A DNA stretch of 64,000 bases from Vibrio tarriae (lineage in GTDB: Bacteria > Pseudomonadota > Gammaproteobacteria > Enterobacterales > Vibrionaceae): NCBI RefSeq assembly GCF_002216685.1, contig NZ_CP022353.1, positions 496,001 to 560,000 on the forward strand, written 5' to 3'. Made by a program: the position numbers and the translations under genes. The notes beneath the pieces were generated by a model, which saw only the letters and a program-made list of their open reading frames with translations, ran no database searches and was not told the origin of the DNA. Shown one piece after another: positions 16,831-26,219 of the stretch (its first letter is position 1; the number at the start of each line of letters is the position of its first letter).

Positions 16831-19539
16831 TCATTGAGAATGTTGATCGAAAGAAATTTTGCTCCAGCGCAGGCGATTGGCATTGCTGACCACGGTGATC
16901 GAGGAGAGCGCCATCGCCGCTCCGGCGACAACTGGGCTGAGTAAAAATCCAAACGCTGGGTAAAGCACACCCGCTGCGATAGGAATGCCCAGCGTGTTGT
17001 AAATAAATGCGCCAAACAGGTTTTGCTTCATATTGCGCAGTGTGGCTTTTGATAGCTCAATCGCGCTCACCACACTGGTTGGTGATGAGTTCAAAAGGGT
17101 CATCTGTGCGCTCTCAATGGCTACATCACTGCCACTGCCCATGGCAATACCAATGTCAGCCAGCGCTAAAGCTGGGGCATCATTAATCCCATCGCCAATC
17201 ATGGCGACTTTACGGCCTTGTTGTTGCAAAGCTTGAATGTGCTGCGCTTTTTGGTCGGGCAGCACTTGCGCTATCACTTGCGAGATACCGAGCTCTTTGG
17301 CAATCGCATTGGCAACCGAAGCGTGATCGCCAGTCAGCATCACGGTATGAATTCCAAGCTCATTGAGCTTACGTACCGCTTGCGCTGAGGTGGGCTTGAT
17401 CGGGTCGGCAATCGCTAACACGCCTTGCAACATACCACGATAAGCCACCGCCACCGGCGTCCACGCTTGTGCTGCAAATTTTTCTAGAGTCGATTCAGCC
17501 ATCGACAAATCAATGCCTTGTTCTTGCATAAAAGCGAGAGAGCCAACCAGCACGGTTTGATTCTGGTAATCGGCTGAGAGGCCACGTCCACGTTGGTTAG
17601 TGAATTGGCTGATGTCCACAGGGCGAATATTGCGCTGTTTGGCATAATCACAGATCGCTTTAGCCAGTGGGTGTTCTGATTGCTGCTCAAGAGCATAGGC
17701 TAGGGCAAGTAATTGGTTTTCATCACCCTGCAGCACATGCAGTGATTGAATACTCGGTTTGCCTAAGGTCAGCGTCCCCGTTTTATCAAACACCACGGTA
17801 TCTACCTGGCTTGCAGTCTGCAGTACATTGGCATCACGAATCAAAATCCCCATCTCTGCTGCTTTGCCGATACCCACGGTAATCGAGAGCGGAGTGGCAA
17901 GCCCCAAAGCACAAGGACAGGCGATGATTAATACAGTGGTCGCAACGACCAACATGTAACTGGCTTTAGGATCGGGGCCATACAGATACCAAAGGGCGGC
18001 AGACAAGATGGCAATGAATACCACGACAGGGACGAAGATCGACGAAATCTGGTCTGCTAAACGAGCTATCGCTGGTTTACTGCTTTGCGCTTGTCTTACC
18101 AACTGGATAATCCGCGCCAGCATGGTTTGCGAACCAATGTCAGTTGCGGTGATAACCAAACTGCCATCTTGGTTCAACGTGCCTGCCGCGACTTTCGCGC
18201 CGGCTTCTTTGAGTACAGGAATGGGTTCGCCGGTGAGCATGGACTCATCCAGATAAGAGTGGCCTGTATTGACCACACCATCGACAGGGACTTGCTCTCC
18301 GGGTTTGATGCGCAGTGACATGCCCAGTTGAATATCAGCGACGGCGATGGATTGATCGCCTTGTTCAGTCACTAAGGTTGCTTGCTGAGGTTGTAAGTTA
18401 AGCAAGGCTTGCAGTGAGCGATTAGTACGGCTTTTTGCTTTGGTTTCTATGTAATGACCCAATGAAATCAAACCAATGATCATGGCGGTCGCTTCAAAAT
18501 AGACATGGCGCGCTGCATCAGGGAACGCTTGCGGCCAAGCTATTACGAGCATGGAGTAAAACCAAGCTGCCCCTGTACCCAATGCGACTAAGGTGTCCAT
18601 GGTCGCTCTGCCATGAGTCAGTGCTTGCCACGCATTAATAAAGAAGTGGCGTCCAGCGGTGAGCAGCAGTGCGAAACAGATGACGCCGATTCCCCCCCAT
18701 ACCATTTGATCACTGCTATTGCGGATCATCATGTTGCCGCCAAACACGCCCCACAGCATTAAAGGCGCACCCAGAGCGATACCTAATAAGGCACTCTGTT
18801 TATGCTCTTTTTGTAAGGCATCGAGTTGCGCTTGCTGTTTGGCTTGCTGCTGTGCTGGGTCATCCAAGATCTCGGCTTGGTAGCCTGCACGTTCAATGGC
18901 GTTAAGCAGTGGTTGCGGATTGGCGAAAATGCCTCTCACCAAGGCGCTTTGCTCTGCGAGGTTGACTTGTGCACTCTGCACTCCCTCAACAGAAAGCAGG
19001 GCTTTTTCCACCGATGCGACACAACTGGCGCAGGTCATCCCTTTAATAAGCAGAGAGTGTGTTTGACTCGAAGCCTCGGCGGGTTCTTGGTACGAGAGGT
19101 TTTCAGCCTCAGGCGTATCCGTTTGCTTCTCATGAATAGAGGTTACTGGTGCTTGTGTTGCTTCGATAGCCTGATAGCCCACTTGTGCCACCAGCGCTTT
19201 CACTTGCTCAGTGGTTAAGGTTGTAACCAGCGAAAGCCGCTCTTTACTGACTTGCAGTTTGGCAATGTCAGCCTGCGCGCTGAGGTGCGTGGTCAGTTTA
19301 TTCACACAGCGACCACAGTTTAAACCTTGTAGCTGATAAGTTTGCTCAGTGCCGCCTTGATAACCCAGCGATTCAATACTGGTGAGCACCTCATTTAAGG
19401 TGGCATGAGTATGCAGTTCAATTGAGGTTGGCGTCAGCGTTTCAATCTCAAGAGTCAAATCTTGTTTGAGTTGGCGCTCCAATTTTCGCGCACAGCCCAT
19501 GCAGTTCAGGCCACGCAGCGCTAAAGAAAAATGGTTCAT
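16831..19539 (-). CDS. copA: Cu(I)-exporting P1B-type ATPase
   Basis: Inner-membrane copper efflux pump of 902 residues from the ATG at 19539 (GGAGGAG upstream); an upstream GTG is open but not needed. Three N-terminal heavy-metal-binding domains carry CMGC, CGRC and CASC. Then come eight expected transmembrane helices, the ion-channel motif C541-P-C543, the phosphorylated D585 in FDKTGTLTLG, GDG(I)NDAPALA and a C-terminal pair of helices. E. coli CopA has two such N-terminal domains, so the third is notable. It is expressed from a MerR-type promoter (19574-19592). Confidence 0.97.
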   Translation of the reverse strand: MNHFSLALRGLNCMGCARKLERQLKQDLTLEIETLTPTSIELHTHATLNEVLTSIESLGYQGGTEQTYQLQGLNCGRCVNKLTTHLSAQADIAKLQVSKERLSLVTTLTTEQVKALVAQVGYQAIEATQAPVTSIHEKQTDTPEAENLSYQEPAEASSQTHSLLIKGMTCASCVASVEKALLSVEGVQSAQVNLAEQSALVRGIFANPQPLLNAIERAGYQAEILDDPAQQQAKQQAQLDALQKEHKQSALLGIALGAPLMLWGVFGGNMMIRNSSDQMVWGGIGVICFALLLTAGRHFFINAWQALTHGRATMDTLVALGTGAAWFYSMLVIAWPQAFPDAARHVYFEATAMIIGLISLGHYIETKAKSRTNRSLQALLNLQPQQATLVTEQGDQSIAVADIQLGMSLRIKPGEQVPVDGVVNTGHSYLDESMLTGEPIPVLKEAGAKVAAGTLNQDGSLVITATDIGSQTMLARIIQLVRQAQSSKPAIARLADQISSIFVPVVVFIAILSAALWYLYGPDPKASYMLVVATTVLIIACPCALGLATPLSITVGIGKAAEMGILIRDANVLQTASQVDTVVFDKTGTLTLGKPSIQSLHVLQGDENQLLALAYALEQQSEHPLAKAICDYAKQRNIRPVDISQFTNQRGRGLSADYQNQTVLVGSLAFMQEQGIDLSMAESTLEKFAAQAWTPVAVAYRGMLQGVLAIADPIKPTSAQAVRKLNELGIHTVMLTGDHASVANAIAKELGISQVIAQVLPDQKAQHIQALQQQGRKVAMIGDGINDAPALALADIGIAMGSGSDVAIESAQMTLLNSSPTSVVSAIELSKATLRNMKQNLFGAFIYNTLGIPIAAGVLYPAFGFLLSPVVAGAAMALSSITVVSNANRLRWSKISFDQHSQ

Positions 19540-19567
19540 GATCACTCCTCCTTGCGGAATGTCCACA

Positions 19568-19598
19568 AGGATAAACCTTAACCTTAAGGTAAGGTCAA
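19568..19598 (-). promoter_or_regulatory. MerR/CueR-type promoter of copA
   Basis: On the minus strand TTGACC (plus 19593-19598) and TATCCT (plus 19568-19573) are separated by 19 bp, the unusually long spacer of MerR-family promoters. The spacer is filled by a palindrome, ACCTTACCTTAAGGTTAAGGT (plus 19575-19595 read on the minus strand is its near reverse). This matches how CueR controls copA in E. coli. The regulator gene is not in this window. Confidence 0.8.
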
Positions 19599-19739
19599 CC
19601 CTTACTTCTCGAACTCATTTTACCAAGAGTCAATTTGCCGAAAATCGTGCGTAGCATCGCGTTAACTCGGGTGTTAGAATACCGCCCAAAATTTCGCATG
19701 CTGAGCTCTCAGCAAAAGAATCTCACAAAGGTAATTCAA

Positions 19740-21164
19740 ATGACGGTTAAAACTCGTTTTGCGCCTAGTCCAACTGGGTATCTGCACGTTGGTGGTGCGC
19801 GTACAGCACTCTATTCTTGGTTATATGCTAAAAGCCAAGGTGGTGAATTTGTTCTGCGTATTGAAGACACCGACCTAGAACGCTCTACTCAGGCGGCGGT
19901 GGATGCCATTATTGAAGGCATGACGTGGTTAGGCTTGGAATGGGATGAAGGCCCATACTACCAAACCAAACGTTTTGATCGTTACAACCAAGTGATTGAT
20001 CAGTTGTTGGCAGAAGGCAAAGCCTACAAGTGCTATGCGCCGAAAGAGCTGCTGGATGAAATCCGTGCTGAGCAAGAAGCCAACAAAGAGATGCCGCGTT
20101 ACGATGCGAATCATCCAAAAATCAAAGCGGTCAATGAAGCGGCAAAAGAAGGCGAGCCTTGCTGTATCCGTTTCCGTAACCCGAAAGAGGGCAGCGTCGT
20201 TTTTGATGACCAAATCCGTGGCCGCATTGAAATCCGTAACGACCAACTGGATGATCTGATCATCCGTCGTACTGATGGCACTCCAACCTATAACTTCTGT
20301 GTAGTCGTGGATGATGTCGATATGGGTATCAGCCATGTGATTCGTGGTGAAGACCACATCAACAACACGCCACGCCAGATCAACATTTACAAAGCCATGG
20401 GCGCGACCATCCCAACCTTTGCGCACTGTGCAATGATCTTGGGTGATGATGGTGCCAAGCTATCTAAGCGCCATGGCGCGGTTTCTGTAATGCAATACCG
20501 TGATGACGGCTACCTGCCAGAAGCGTTGCTGAACTACTTAGTGCGTTTAGGTTGGGGGCATGGCGACCAAGAAATCTTCTCTCGCGATGAGATGATCAAG
20601 CTGTTTAGCTTGGGGGCTATTTCCAAATCAGCGTCAGCGTTTAACACTGACAAACTGCTGTGGTTGAACAACCACTACATCAAGACTTCAGAGCCTGAGT
20701 ATGTGGCGAAACACCTTGAGTGGCATTTCGAGAACCAAGGCATTAACAAAGCGACCGGTCCTGCTTTAGCAGAAGTGGTGAAGTTGGTGGGTGAGCGTTG
20801 CAATACCCTAGTTGAGCTTGCTCAGCAATCACGTTACTTCTACGAAGATTTTGCCGAGTTTGATGCTGATGCTGCGAAGAAACACCTGCGTGGTGTGGCA
20901 AAAGAGCCACTGATGTTAGCACTGAGCAAGATTGAAGCGCTGACAGAATGGAATACCGAAGCGCTGCATCACGTGATCGCACAAGTGTGTGAAGAGCTTG
21001 AGATCGGCATGGGTAAAATCGGTATGCCACTGCGTGTTGCAGTGACCGGCGGTGGTCAATCTCCTTCAGTGGATGCGGTGATGAACCTGATTGGTCAAGA
21101 GCGTGTGATTGCGCGTATCAAAATGGCATTGGCGTACATCGAAACTCGTGAAACGAATGCATAG
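19740..21164 (+). CDS. gltX: glutamyl-tRNA synthetase
   Basis: Charges tRNA-Glu. Start at 19740 ([19 protein letters not shown]) follows AAAGGT and gives 474 residues, the usual class I GluRS length; the frame opens earlier without support. The HIGH-type motif is [13 protein letters not shown] and the KMSKS-type loop is KLSKRHG. The anticodon-binding C-terminal helical domain is complete. Divergent from copA; own terminator downstream. Confidence 0.97.
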   Translation: MTVKTRFAPSPTGYLHVGGARTALYSWLYAKSQGGEFVLRIEDTDLERSTQAAVDAIIEGMTWLGLEWDEGPYYQTKRFDRYNQVIDQLLAEGKAYKCYAPKELLDEIRAEQEANKEMPRYDANHPKIKAVNEAAKEGEPCCIRFRNPKEGSVVFDDQIRGRIEIRNDQLDDLIIRRTDGTPTYNFCVVVDDVDMGISHVIRGEDHINNTPRQINIYKAMGATIPTFAHCAMILGDDGAKLSKRHGAVSVMQYRDDGYLPEALLNYLVRLGWGHGDQEIFSRDEMIKLFSLGAISKSASAFNTDKLLWLNNHYIKTSEPEYVAKHLEWHFENQGINKATGPALAEVVKLVGERCNTLVELAQQSRYFYEDFAEFDADAAKKHLRGVAKEPLMLALSKIEALTEWNTEALHHVIAQVCEELEIGMGKIGMPLRVAVTGGGQSPSVDAVMNLIGQERVIARIKMALAYIETRETNA

Positions 21165-21189
21165 TTGTTTGATTGCATAAAGTCCCAAG

Positions 21190-21217
21190 GCCGCAGAACA
21201 AACTGCGGCTTTTTTAT
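21190..21217 (+). terminator. terminator after gltX
   Basis: GCCGCAG / CTGCGGC stem with a 6-base loop followed by TTTTTTA. Confidence 0.88.
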
Positions 21218-21360
21218 TAATTTTTAAAATCATATTCCAATACTATGGTTTATAGTTGCGCGGATATGTTTTAGTTTTTTCTCATTTTTAGCAAAGACGT
21301 GACAAAATAATAACCGAAAGGCTCTTTTCCTTTTTATTTCATCCGCTATAGTGATGCGGA

Positions 21361-21400
21361 CAAAAAGGTGATCTGACTCGAGTGCGAGTTAACCTTTTTG
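21361..21400 (+). terminator. terminator-like hairpin upstream of ompA
   Basis: AAAAAGGT pairs with ACCTTTTT, with an inner ACTCG-AGTG-CGAGT stem. It looks like an intrinsic terminator ending in T residues, yet it lies upstream of the ompA -10 and 175 bases after the gltX terminator. It may end a short RNA started in 21220-21360, or act as part of the ompA promoter region. Confidence 0.5.
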
Positions 21401-21424
21401 AACGGTCGAGGATCAGCGTATAAT
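21397..21424 (+). promoter_or_regulatory. probable ompA promoter
   Basis: TATAAT at 21419-21424 with TTTGAA 16 bases upstream. Transcription would start near 21431, giving a leader of about 28 bases. The ompA ribosome site is AAAAGGAAA just before the ATG. Confidence 0.55.
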
Positions 21425-21458
21425 TCTCGACAATAATCATAAAGAAAAAGGAAATACC

Positions 21459-22418
21459 ATGAAAAAGCTAGCGGCAATTATTTCAGCGACGTTACTTTTT
21501 GCTTCTTCTGCGGCAGTGGCAGAAGTGTATGTCGGAGGTAAGGTCGGTAAATCTTGGTTGGATGACGCGTGTCTGTCTGGCCAAATCTGTAACGATGATG
21601 ATGAAGTCGTCGGTGCATTTTTAGGTTACCAAGCTAACAAGTGGATCTCTCTTGAAGCAGGATACGACTACTTAGGTAAGTTTACTGCAGATGGATTGGC
21701 GAATGAGAAGGTACAAGCGATCACGCTAGCACCAAGACTCAGCATTCCTCTCACTGAAGGTATTGCGCTGTATGGTAAAGTCGGTGGTGCTTATGTCGAT
21801 TACGGCAGCAAGGACGATTACTCATACCTAGGTGCGGCAGGTCTAGAATTTAACACTAACCACAATGTCACTATGCGTCTGGAATACCAAAACCTGACGG
21901 ACATTAATAACGACACCCTACGTGCGAGCGCAGAAACCGCTACACTCGGTATCGCTTATAAGTTCGGTGGTAGTGAAGAACCAGCACCAGTGGTAGAACA
22001 ACGCCCAGCTGAGCCAGCGCCTGTTGTGGCAGAGAAAGTAGCGGTGACAAAAACGTTTACTTTCCAACATCTGGACAGCAGCACATTTGCTACTGCAAGT
22101 GCTGAGCTAAAACCAGCAACCGTTCAGAAGCTGGATAAAATTGTGGGCTACCTAAACCAATACCCACAAGCAAAAGTGGAAGTTGTTGGTCACACTGACT
22201 CAACTGGTTCTGAAGCTTACAACCAAAAACTGTCTGAGCGTCGTGCTCAAGCGGTAGCGAAAGCACTAGAGGATCAAGGTATTGATGCGTCTCGTATTTC
22301 AGCTAAAGGTCTAGGCGAAAGCAGCCCAATCGCTTCTAACGCGACAGCAGAAGGTCGTGAGAAGAACCGTCGTGTTGAGCTGGTGATCCCTGAATTCCAG
22401 TACCAAGTTACTGAATAA
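21459..22418 (+). CDS. ompA: outer membrane protein OmpA
   Basis: Major outer-membrane protein that links the membrane to peptidoglycan. The 319-residue product has a signal peptide (about 1-21, ending SSAAVA), an eight-stranded beta-barrel (about 22-180) and a proline/alanine/glutamate hinge (about 183-200). The periplasmic OmpA-like peptidoglycan-binding domain has the conserved [19 protein letters not shown] and NRRVEL segments. High expression is suggested by codon use and by its isolated unit with strong terminator. Confidence 0.96.
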   Translation: MKKLAAIISATLLFASSAAVAEVYVGGKVGKSWLDDACLSGQICNDDDEVVGAFLGYQANKWISLEAGYDYLGKFTADGLANEKVQAITLAPRLSIPLTEGIALYGKVGGAYVDYGSKDDYSYLGAAGLEFNTNHNVTMRLEYQNLTDINNDTLRASAETATLGIAYKFGGSEEPAPVVEQRPAEPAPVVAEKVAVTKTFTFQHLDSSTFATASAELKPATVQKLDKIVGYLNQYPQAKVEVVGHTDSTGSEAYNQKLSERRAQAVAKALEDQGIDASRISAKGLGESSPIASNATAEGREKNRRVELVIPEFQYQVTE

Positions 22419-22446
22419 TTGACGGTAATCATCAAGATTCAATCTA

Positions 22447-22474
22447 CAAAGGCCCATTCGGGCCTTTGTTTTTT
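22447..22474 (+). terminator. terminator after ompA
   Basis: CAAAGGCCC / GGGCCTTTG 9-bp stem with an ATTC loop followed by seven T residues. Confidence 0.93.
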
Positions 22475-22507
22475 TCTGGTGATAACAAAAATCGAGTCGA
22501 AAAGGTT

Positions 22508-23014
22508 TTATTTCAGGTCGATACTGTTTAAGCGTCCCATAAACACCAAAATATCTAAGCAATCTTTATGTGCGGCTAATAGGGCTTTTTTGGTTTTCGT
22601 GTAGGCGGCCAGTTTTCCGTGTTTATTGATGGAACAGACCACGCTGCGGAAGTGGCATTTACCTTGTTCATCGTATTCTCGCCAAGCCGCAATATAACAA
22701 GCGTCTCTTGCTGTGGGGTTATCTAAGGTCGGCCTTGGTTTATGGATGATTTTGGGTTCTAAGCTGTGTGGTAAGCGAGTCATCAAGTAAGGATCTTTTA
22801 GGATTCTGCGCCAAAATTTGCCCCACATGGCGGAACCTAATTCGTTGCGTAGCACAATCGCTTTCTTCAATCCTTTCTTTTCACCAAGCCGTACAAACCC
22901 GACTGAGCGATGTAAAACCTTATCGTCAGGGGTATGAATATGAATTTTATACGCGGTTTTCGCTTTGGATATAAAGCGGTGTCCGGTATTAGTCTCTAGG
23001 TTACTTTTCGACAT
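22508..23014 (-). CDS. hypothetical protein, 168 residues, possible AP2-like DNA-binding fold
   Basis: I do not recognise a named family with certainty. The protein is basic (many Lys, Arg, His). The segment SVGFVRLGEKKGLKKAIVLRNELG followed by MWGKFWRRIL resembles the AP2/integrase-type three-strand DNA-binding domain in which an aromatic-rich strand meets DNA. The second half, DNPTARDACYIAAWREYDEQGKCHFRSVVCSINKHG, could be a further copy of a similar sheet. No signal peptide or membrane segment. It lies between ompA and the broken viuA gene. Function unknown. Confidence 0.6.
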   Translation of the reverse strand: MSKSNLETNTGHRFISKAKTAYKIHIHTPDDKVLHRSVGFVRLGEKKGLKKAIVLRNELGSAMWGKFWRRILKDPYLMTRLPHSLEPKIIHKPRPTLDNPTARDACYIAAWREYDEQGKCHFRSVVCSINKHGKLAAYTKTKKALLAAHKDCLDILVFMGRLNSIDLK

Positions 23015-23127
23015 GACGTGTTTTATAAATAAAACTGTTAATAGTAATAATAGAGGCTTTTGGCTAGCACGAGAAGAAATGTGCTGTAGGAATGACCAAA
23101 GATTGACATAGTAAGCTTTACTCTGAC

Positions 23128-23176
23128 CTTGTATCCCCTTCCTGCTTGAAGCAGTAGCGGTGTTGGTTACGTTCGT
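23128..23176 (+). repeat. ERIC half-element at the viuA deletion junction
   Basis: GTATCCCCTTCCTGCTTGAAGC and the following AGTAGCGGTGTTGGTTACGTTCGT match the right end of the ERIC element (TATACCCTTCCTACTTGAAGCTGCAGCGGTGTTGGCTACGTTCGC in two parts). The match stops at 23176, exactly where in-frame viuA coding sequence begins (S-L-T-Y-S-E). The element is cut here and the missing half probably left with the viuA 5' end. Confidence 0.75.
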
Positions 23177-24823
23177 TCCCTGACTTATTCTGAAATTGCT
23201 TTTGGCCCTCGTTCACTCTGGGATATGCAGCAAGTGGAGATCTATTTAGGGCCACAGAGCTACATTCAAGGGCGAAATACCTCGGCGGGCGTGATTGTGA
23301 TGAAGTCTAACGACCCTACTCATCATTTTTAAAGTGCGGTAAAAGCAGGTATTGGCGAAAGCGATTATTCGCAAACAGCGGGTATGATCTCTGCACCTAT
23401 TATTCAAGATGAGTTGGCATTTCGTTTGAGTTTTGATCAGCAGAAGCGCGATAGTTTTGTCGATCTTGCTGCTTTTGAACCCGCCGGCGATCCTAAAAAA
23501 ATCGAGATGAATTCCGTGCGCGGTAAGCTGCTGTATGAACCTTCCGCACTGGATGGATTTAAAACCACGTTAACGCTCTCTCACATGGATTCTCGTGGGC
23601 CACAAACAGAAAACATTAATGTGGCGGGTAACGAAGCTTTCCGACCGGTTTATGAGACAGCCTCGTTCACGACGGCGTGGGATATTATCTGGCATCTCAA
23701 CGACTTCTTCACTGTTGAAAACAATCTGGTGTATGCCGATTTCAGCTATGACCGCTATACCAATCCCAATAGCCGGGGGGATTTCAATACCGATGGTAAA
23801 GAATTCCATATCGAACCGTTATTACGCTATATCGCACTGGATGGTAGTGTGAATGCGCTGATTGGAGCGCGTTACTACCAATCTTCACAAGATGATATGT
23901 ACATTGATGCGGCCAGTGCATATCCGATGGATGGTCGCACTAAAGCCAAATCCGTTTTTGCGGAAGTCACTTATGCGTTAACGCCTTCTATCGATGTGAA
24001 TTTGGCTGGGCGATTTGAAAGAGAGCAGGTTAAGCGAAACGTCTCGCACCCAAGATACAAGCTTGATTACGATGAAACATCCAGCGTATTTTTGCCTAAG
24101 TTCGATGTGGCATATACACCAGTGCAAGGGCAGACCTATGGGATTAAAGCGGCTAAAGGTTACAATGCGGGTGGTGCAGGACTGGCGTTTAACTCGATGC
24201 AATTTACAGGTTTTAGGCCCTACGAGTTTGAACAGGAATCAATTTGGAACTATGAGTTTTACACCCGTCACCGTTTCAGCCATTCTGTCCAAGTGTTGAC
24301 TAACCTTTTCTATAACGATTTTGACAGTATGCAGATGACGCAAACCACATCTAGTGGTGATGTGTTTATCGCTAACCTTGATGAAGCGAGTACTTATGGT
24401 GCTGAAATCGGATCACGTTGGTATGCGACCTCTTCACTCGAACTTTTTACCAACCTAGGGCTTTTGAAAACCGAGTTCAAAGATACCACCGGAAAGACTA
24501 AAGAGCTGCCTCGTGCACCGAAAATGTCAGCCAATGTTGGTCTGCTTTATGATTTTGGCCAAGGGTTTGAGTTCAGTAGTAATGCGGCTTATACCGGAAG
24601 CTATTTCTCGGAGAGTGGCAATTCAGAAAAATTTGCGATTGACTCATATTGGGTTGCCAATGCTCAGTTAGCGTATGTTTTTGAGCATGGACGAGCAACC
24701 TTGTATGCCACTAACTTATTGGATTCTGATAAAACAACGCTCTATCTCTCAACCAATAATACGCTTGACCAACTTAAGCAGCAGCCTCGCATGATTGGTG
24801 CATCGGTGCAGTTGAATTTCTAA
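23177..24823 (+). pseudogene. viuA: ferric vibriobactin receptor ViuA, 5'-truncated and with an in-frame stop
   Basis: TonB-dependent outer-membrane receptor remnant. About 548 codons remain compared with roughly 687 in V. cholerae ViuA, so the signal peptide, TonB box and first part of the plug are gone. The retained plug segment reads VEIYLGPQSYIQGRNTSAG and is followed by a TAA at 23330-23332 inside the frame. From 23384 the frame is open to the end and the barrel ends with the terminal Phe (ASVQLNF). The identity rests on sequence recall and on adjacent viuB. It cannot make a working receptor. Confidence 0.88.
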
Positions 24824-24852
24824 ATGATATTTCAAATGGACTGAAACAAAAC

Positions 24853-24886
24853 AACTCCTCTAAGTCAGCTGAGAGGAGTTTTTTTT
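24853..24886 (+). terminator. terminator after viuA remnant
   Basis: AACTCCTCT / AGAGGAGTT 9-bp stem, inner bases AAGTCAGCTG, followed by eight T residues. It has been kept although the gene upstream is broken. Confidence 0.9.
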
Positions 24887-24988
24887 ATGTTCGCATTTAA
24901 GCCTTGAGCTGAGCTCTCGAGGTTAAACCATATTCTAAGAATCTGGGATCCCTTGGTTAAGTTGATCGACAGTTGTGTAAAGTTTGTT

Positions 24989-25007
24989 AATGACATACAT
25001 TCTCATT
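24989..25007 (+). promoter_or_regulatory. Fur box upstream of viuB
   Basis: AATGACATACATTCTCATT matches the Fur consensus AATGANAATNATTNTCATT at 15 of 17 defined positions. It is 121 bp before the viuB start and indicates iron-repressed transcription of viuB. Confidence 0.8.
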
Positions 25008-25127
25008 TGAATTGATTGTTTACAGGGCCGAACCACTGTTTTTCAGCTGGGGCAGAACGTTGGGAGGATTGAGTGAATGACACTCCCAGCAAGGTTGGCT
25101 AAGGCATAAGATAAATTAGGTGAAAGA

Positions 25128-25943
25128 ATGAGTAACGAAGTCGAGCGCGTTTATCCGAGATTACTGGATTTTGTGCGTAAAAAGTATGTATCAAAAAACC
25201 TACTTCGAGTGACCCTTACCGGTGAGGATTTAATTGGATTCCCCGAAGATCAAAATGGGTCGCACATTAAGGTTTTTTTCCCCAATCAGGCGAGTGGCAT
25301 ACTCCAGTTACCGATTCGTGAGAGTGATAAAGTCATTTGGCCAGAGCATAAACCCGTTCCTCGAGCCTATACCGTCAGGCAATACCGAGCGGAAAGCAAT
25401 GAACTTGATATCGATTTTGTTGTGCACGGTGAAGGAACGCCGGGGGGAGGATGGGCTCTAAAATCTCAAACTGGCTCACAGCTTGGTTTGATAGGTCCCG
25501 GTGGGCCTGACCCTCTTATCGAGCCTGCGGATTGGCATATTATGGCTGGCGATCTATCAGCAGTGCCTGCGATCAGTGCCATTTTAGAAAAAATGCCTAG
25601 TCAGGCCAAAGGCTATGTCTTTCTTGAAGTGGATGATATCGAAGATAAGCATGATATCTCCCATCCAGAACAGATGGTGATCAAGTGGTTAGTGCGCGAT
25701 CCTAATCAGGCGCAACCCGCTTTGGCGATGGCGATCAAACAACTGCCAGTACCGCAAGGCGCACAGTCGCTTTCTGCTTTTGTGGCAGGGGAAAATGAGA
25801 GCGTCATTGCGTGTCGTAAAATTTTGCGAAATGAATATCGAATCGCAAGAGATAAGATTTACGCCATTCCTTATTGGAAGCGCGGTAAAAATGAAGAGGC
25901 GTACCACGAAGAGCGCCATGTGGTGATGGATGAAGAGTTTTAA
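25128..25943 (+). CDS. viuB: vibriobactin utilisation protein ViuB (siderophore-interacting FAD reductase)
   Basis: Cytoplasmic SIP-family flavoprotein that releases iron from ferric vibriobactin, presumably by reduction. The 271-residue length equals V. cholerae ViuB. PRAYTVRQYRAESNELDIDFVVHGEGTPGGGWA includes the FAD-binding RxYTxR motif and the SIP-family HG.G.G...WA stretch. The gene is intact, with a start after GAAAGA and its own Fur box. Its kept frame beside two dead neighbours suggests use with another imported catecholate siderophore; this is inference. Confidence 0.95.
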   Translation: MSNEVERVYPRLLDFVRKKYVSKNLLRVTLTGEDLIGFPEDQNGSHIKVFFPNQASGILQLPIRESDKVIWPEHKPVPRAYTVRQYRAESNELDIDFVVHGEGTPGGGWALKSQTGSQLGLIGPGGPDPLIEPADWHIMAGDLSAVPAISAILEKMPSQAKGYVFLEVDDIEDKHDISHPEQMVIKWLVRDPNQAQPALAMAIKQLPVPQGAQSLSAFVAGENESVIACRKILRNEYRIARDKIYAIPYWKRGKNEEAYHEERHVVMDEEF

Positions 25944-26114
25944 CGCTTGATCCTTCATTTGGCTCACTAACCCTGTCAACCCTGTCCATCACTTTTGGTT
26001 AGCACCATTCTTAGGGCTAGCCAAAAGTGCTCTATCCCCAATTCGTCTCTCACTCTCACCTTGGTGTACTCAGTCCCCATCTCGATTACCTACCGTAATT
26101 TGTCATAGCAAAGA

Positions 26115-26156
26115 TTGACTATTCCCATTTAGCAATGCAATTGATAATGGTTATTA
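26115..26156 (+). promoter_or_regulatory. Fur box and promoter region upstream of vibF remnant
   Basis: TGATAATGGTTATTA at 26142-26156 is close to the 7-1-7 Fur half-site arrangement TGATAAT-N-ATTATCA. A TTGACT hexamer at 26115-26120 could be the -35. The control region survives in front of a dead gene. Confidence 0.6.
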
Positions 26157-26219
26157 TTGGTGTTTTATGGCGCATCAACGCACAGCAAGAATGTGTCCGC
26201 CAAGTAAAGGGATGATTTT

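Noticed and set aside
19635..19739. N-terminal extension of gltX
   Set aside because: The upstream frame overlaps the copA promoter region, lacks a ribosome site and would add residues before the conserved [12 protein letters not shown] start.
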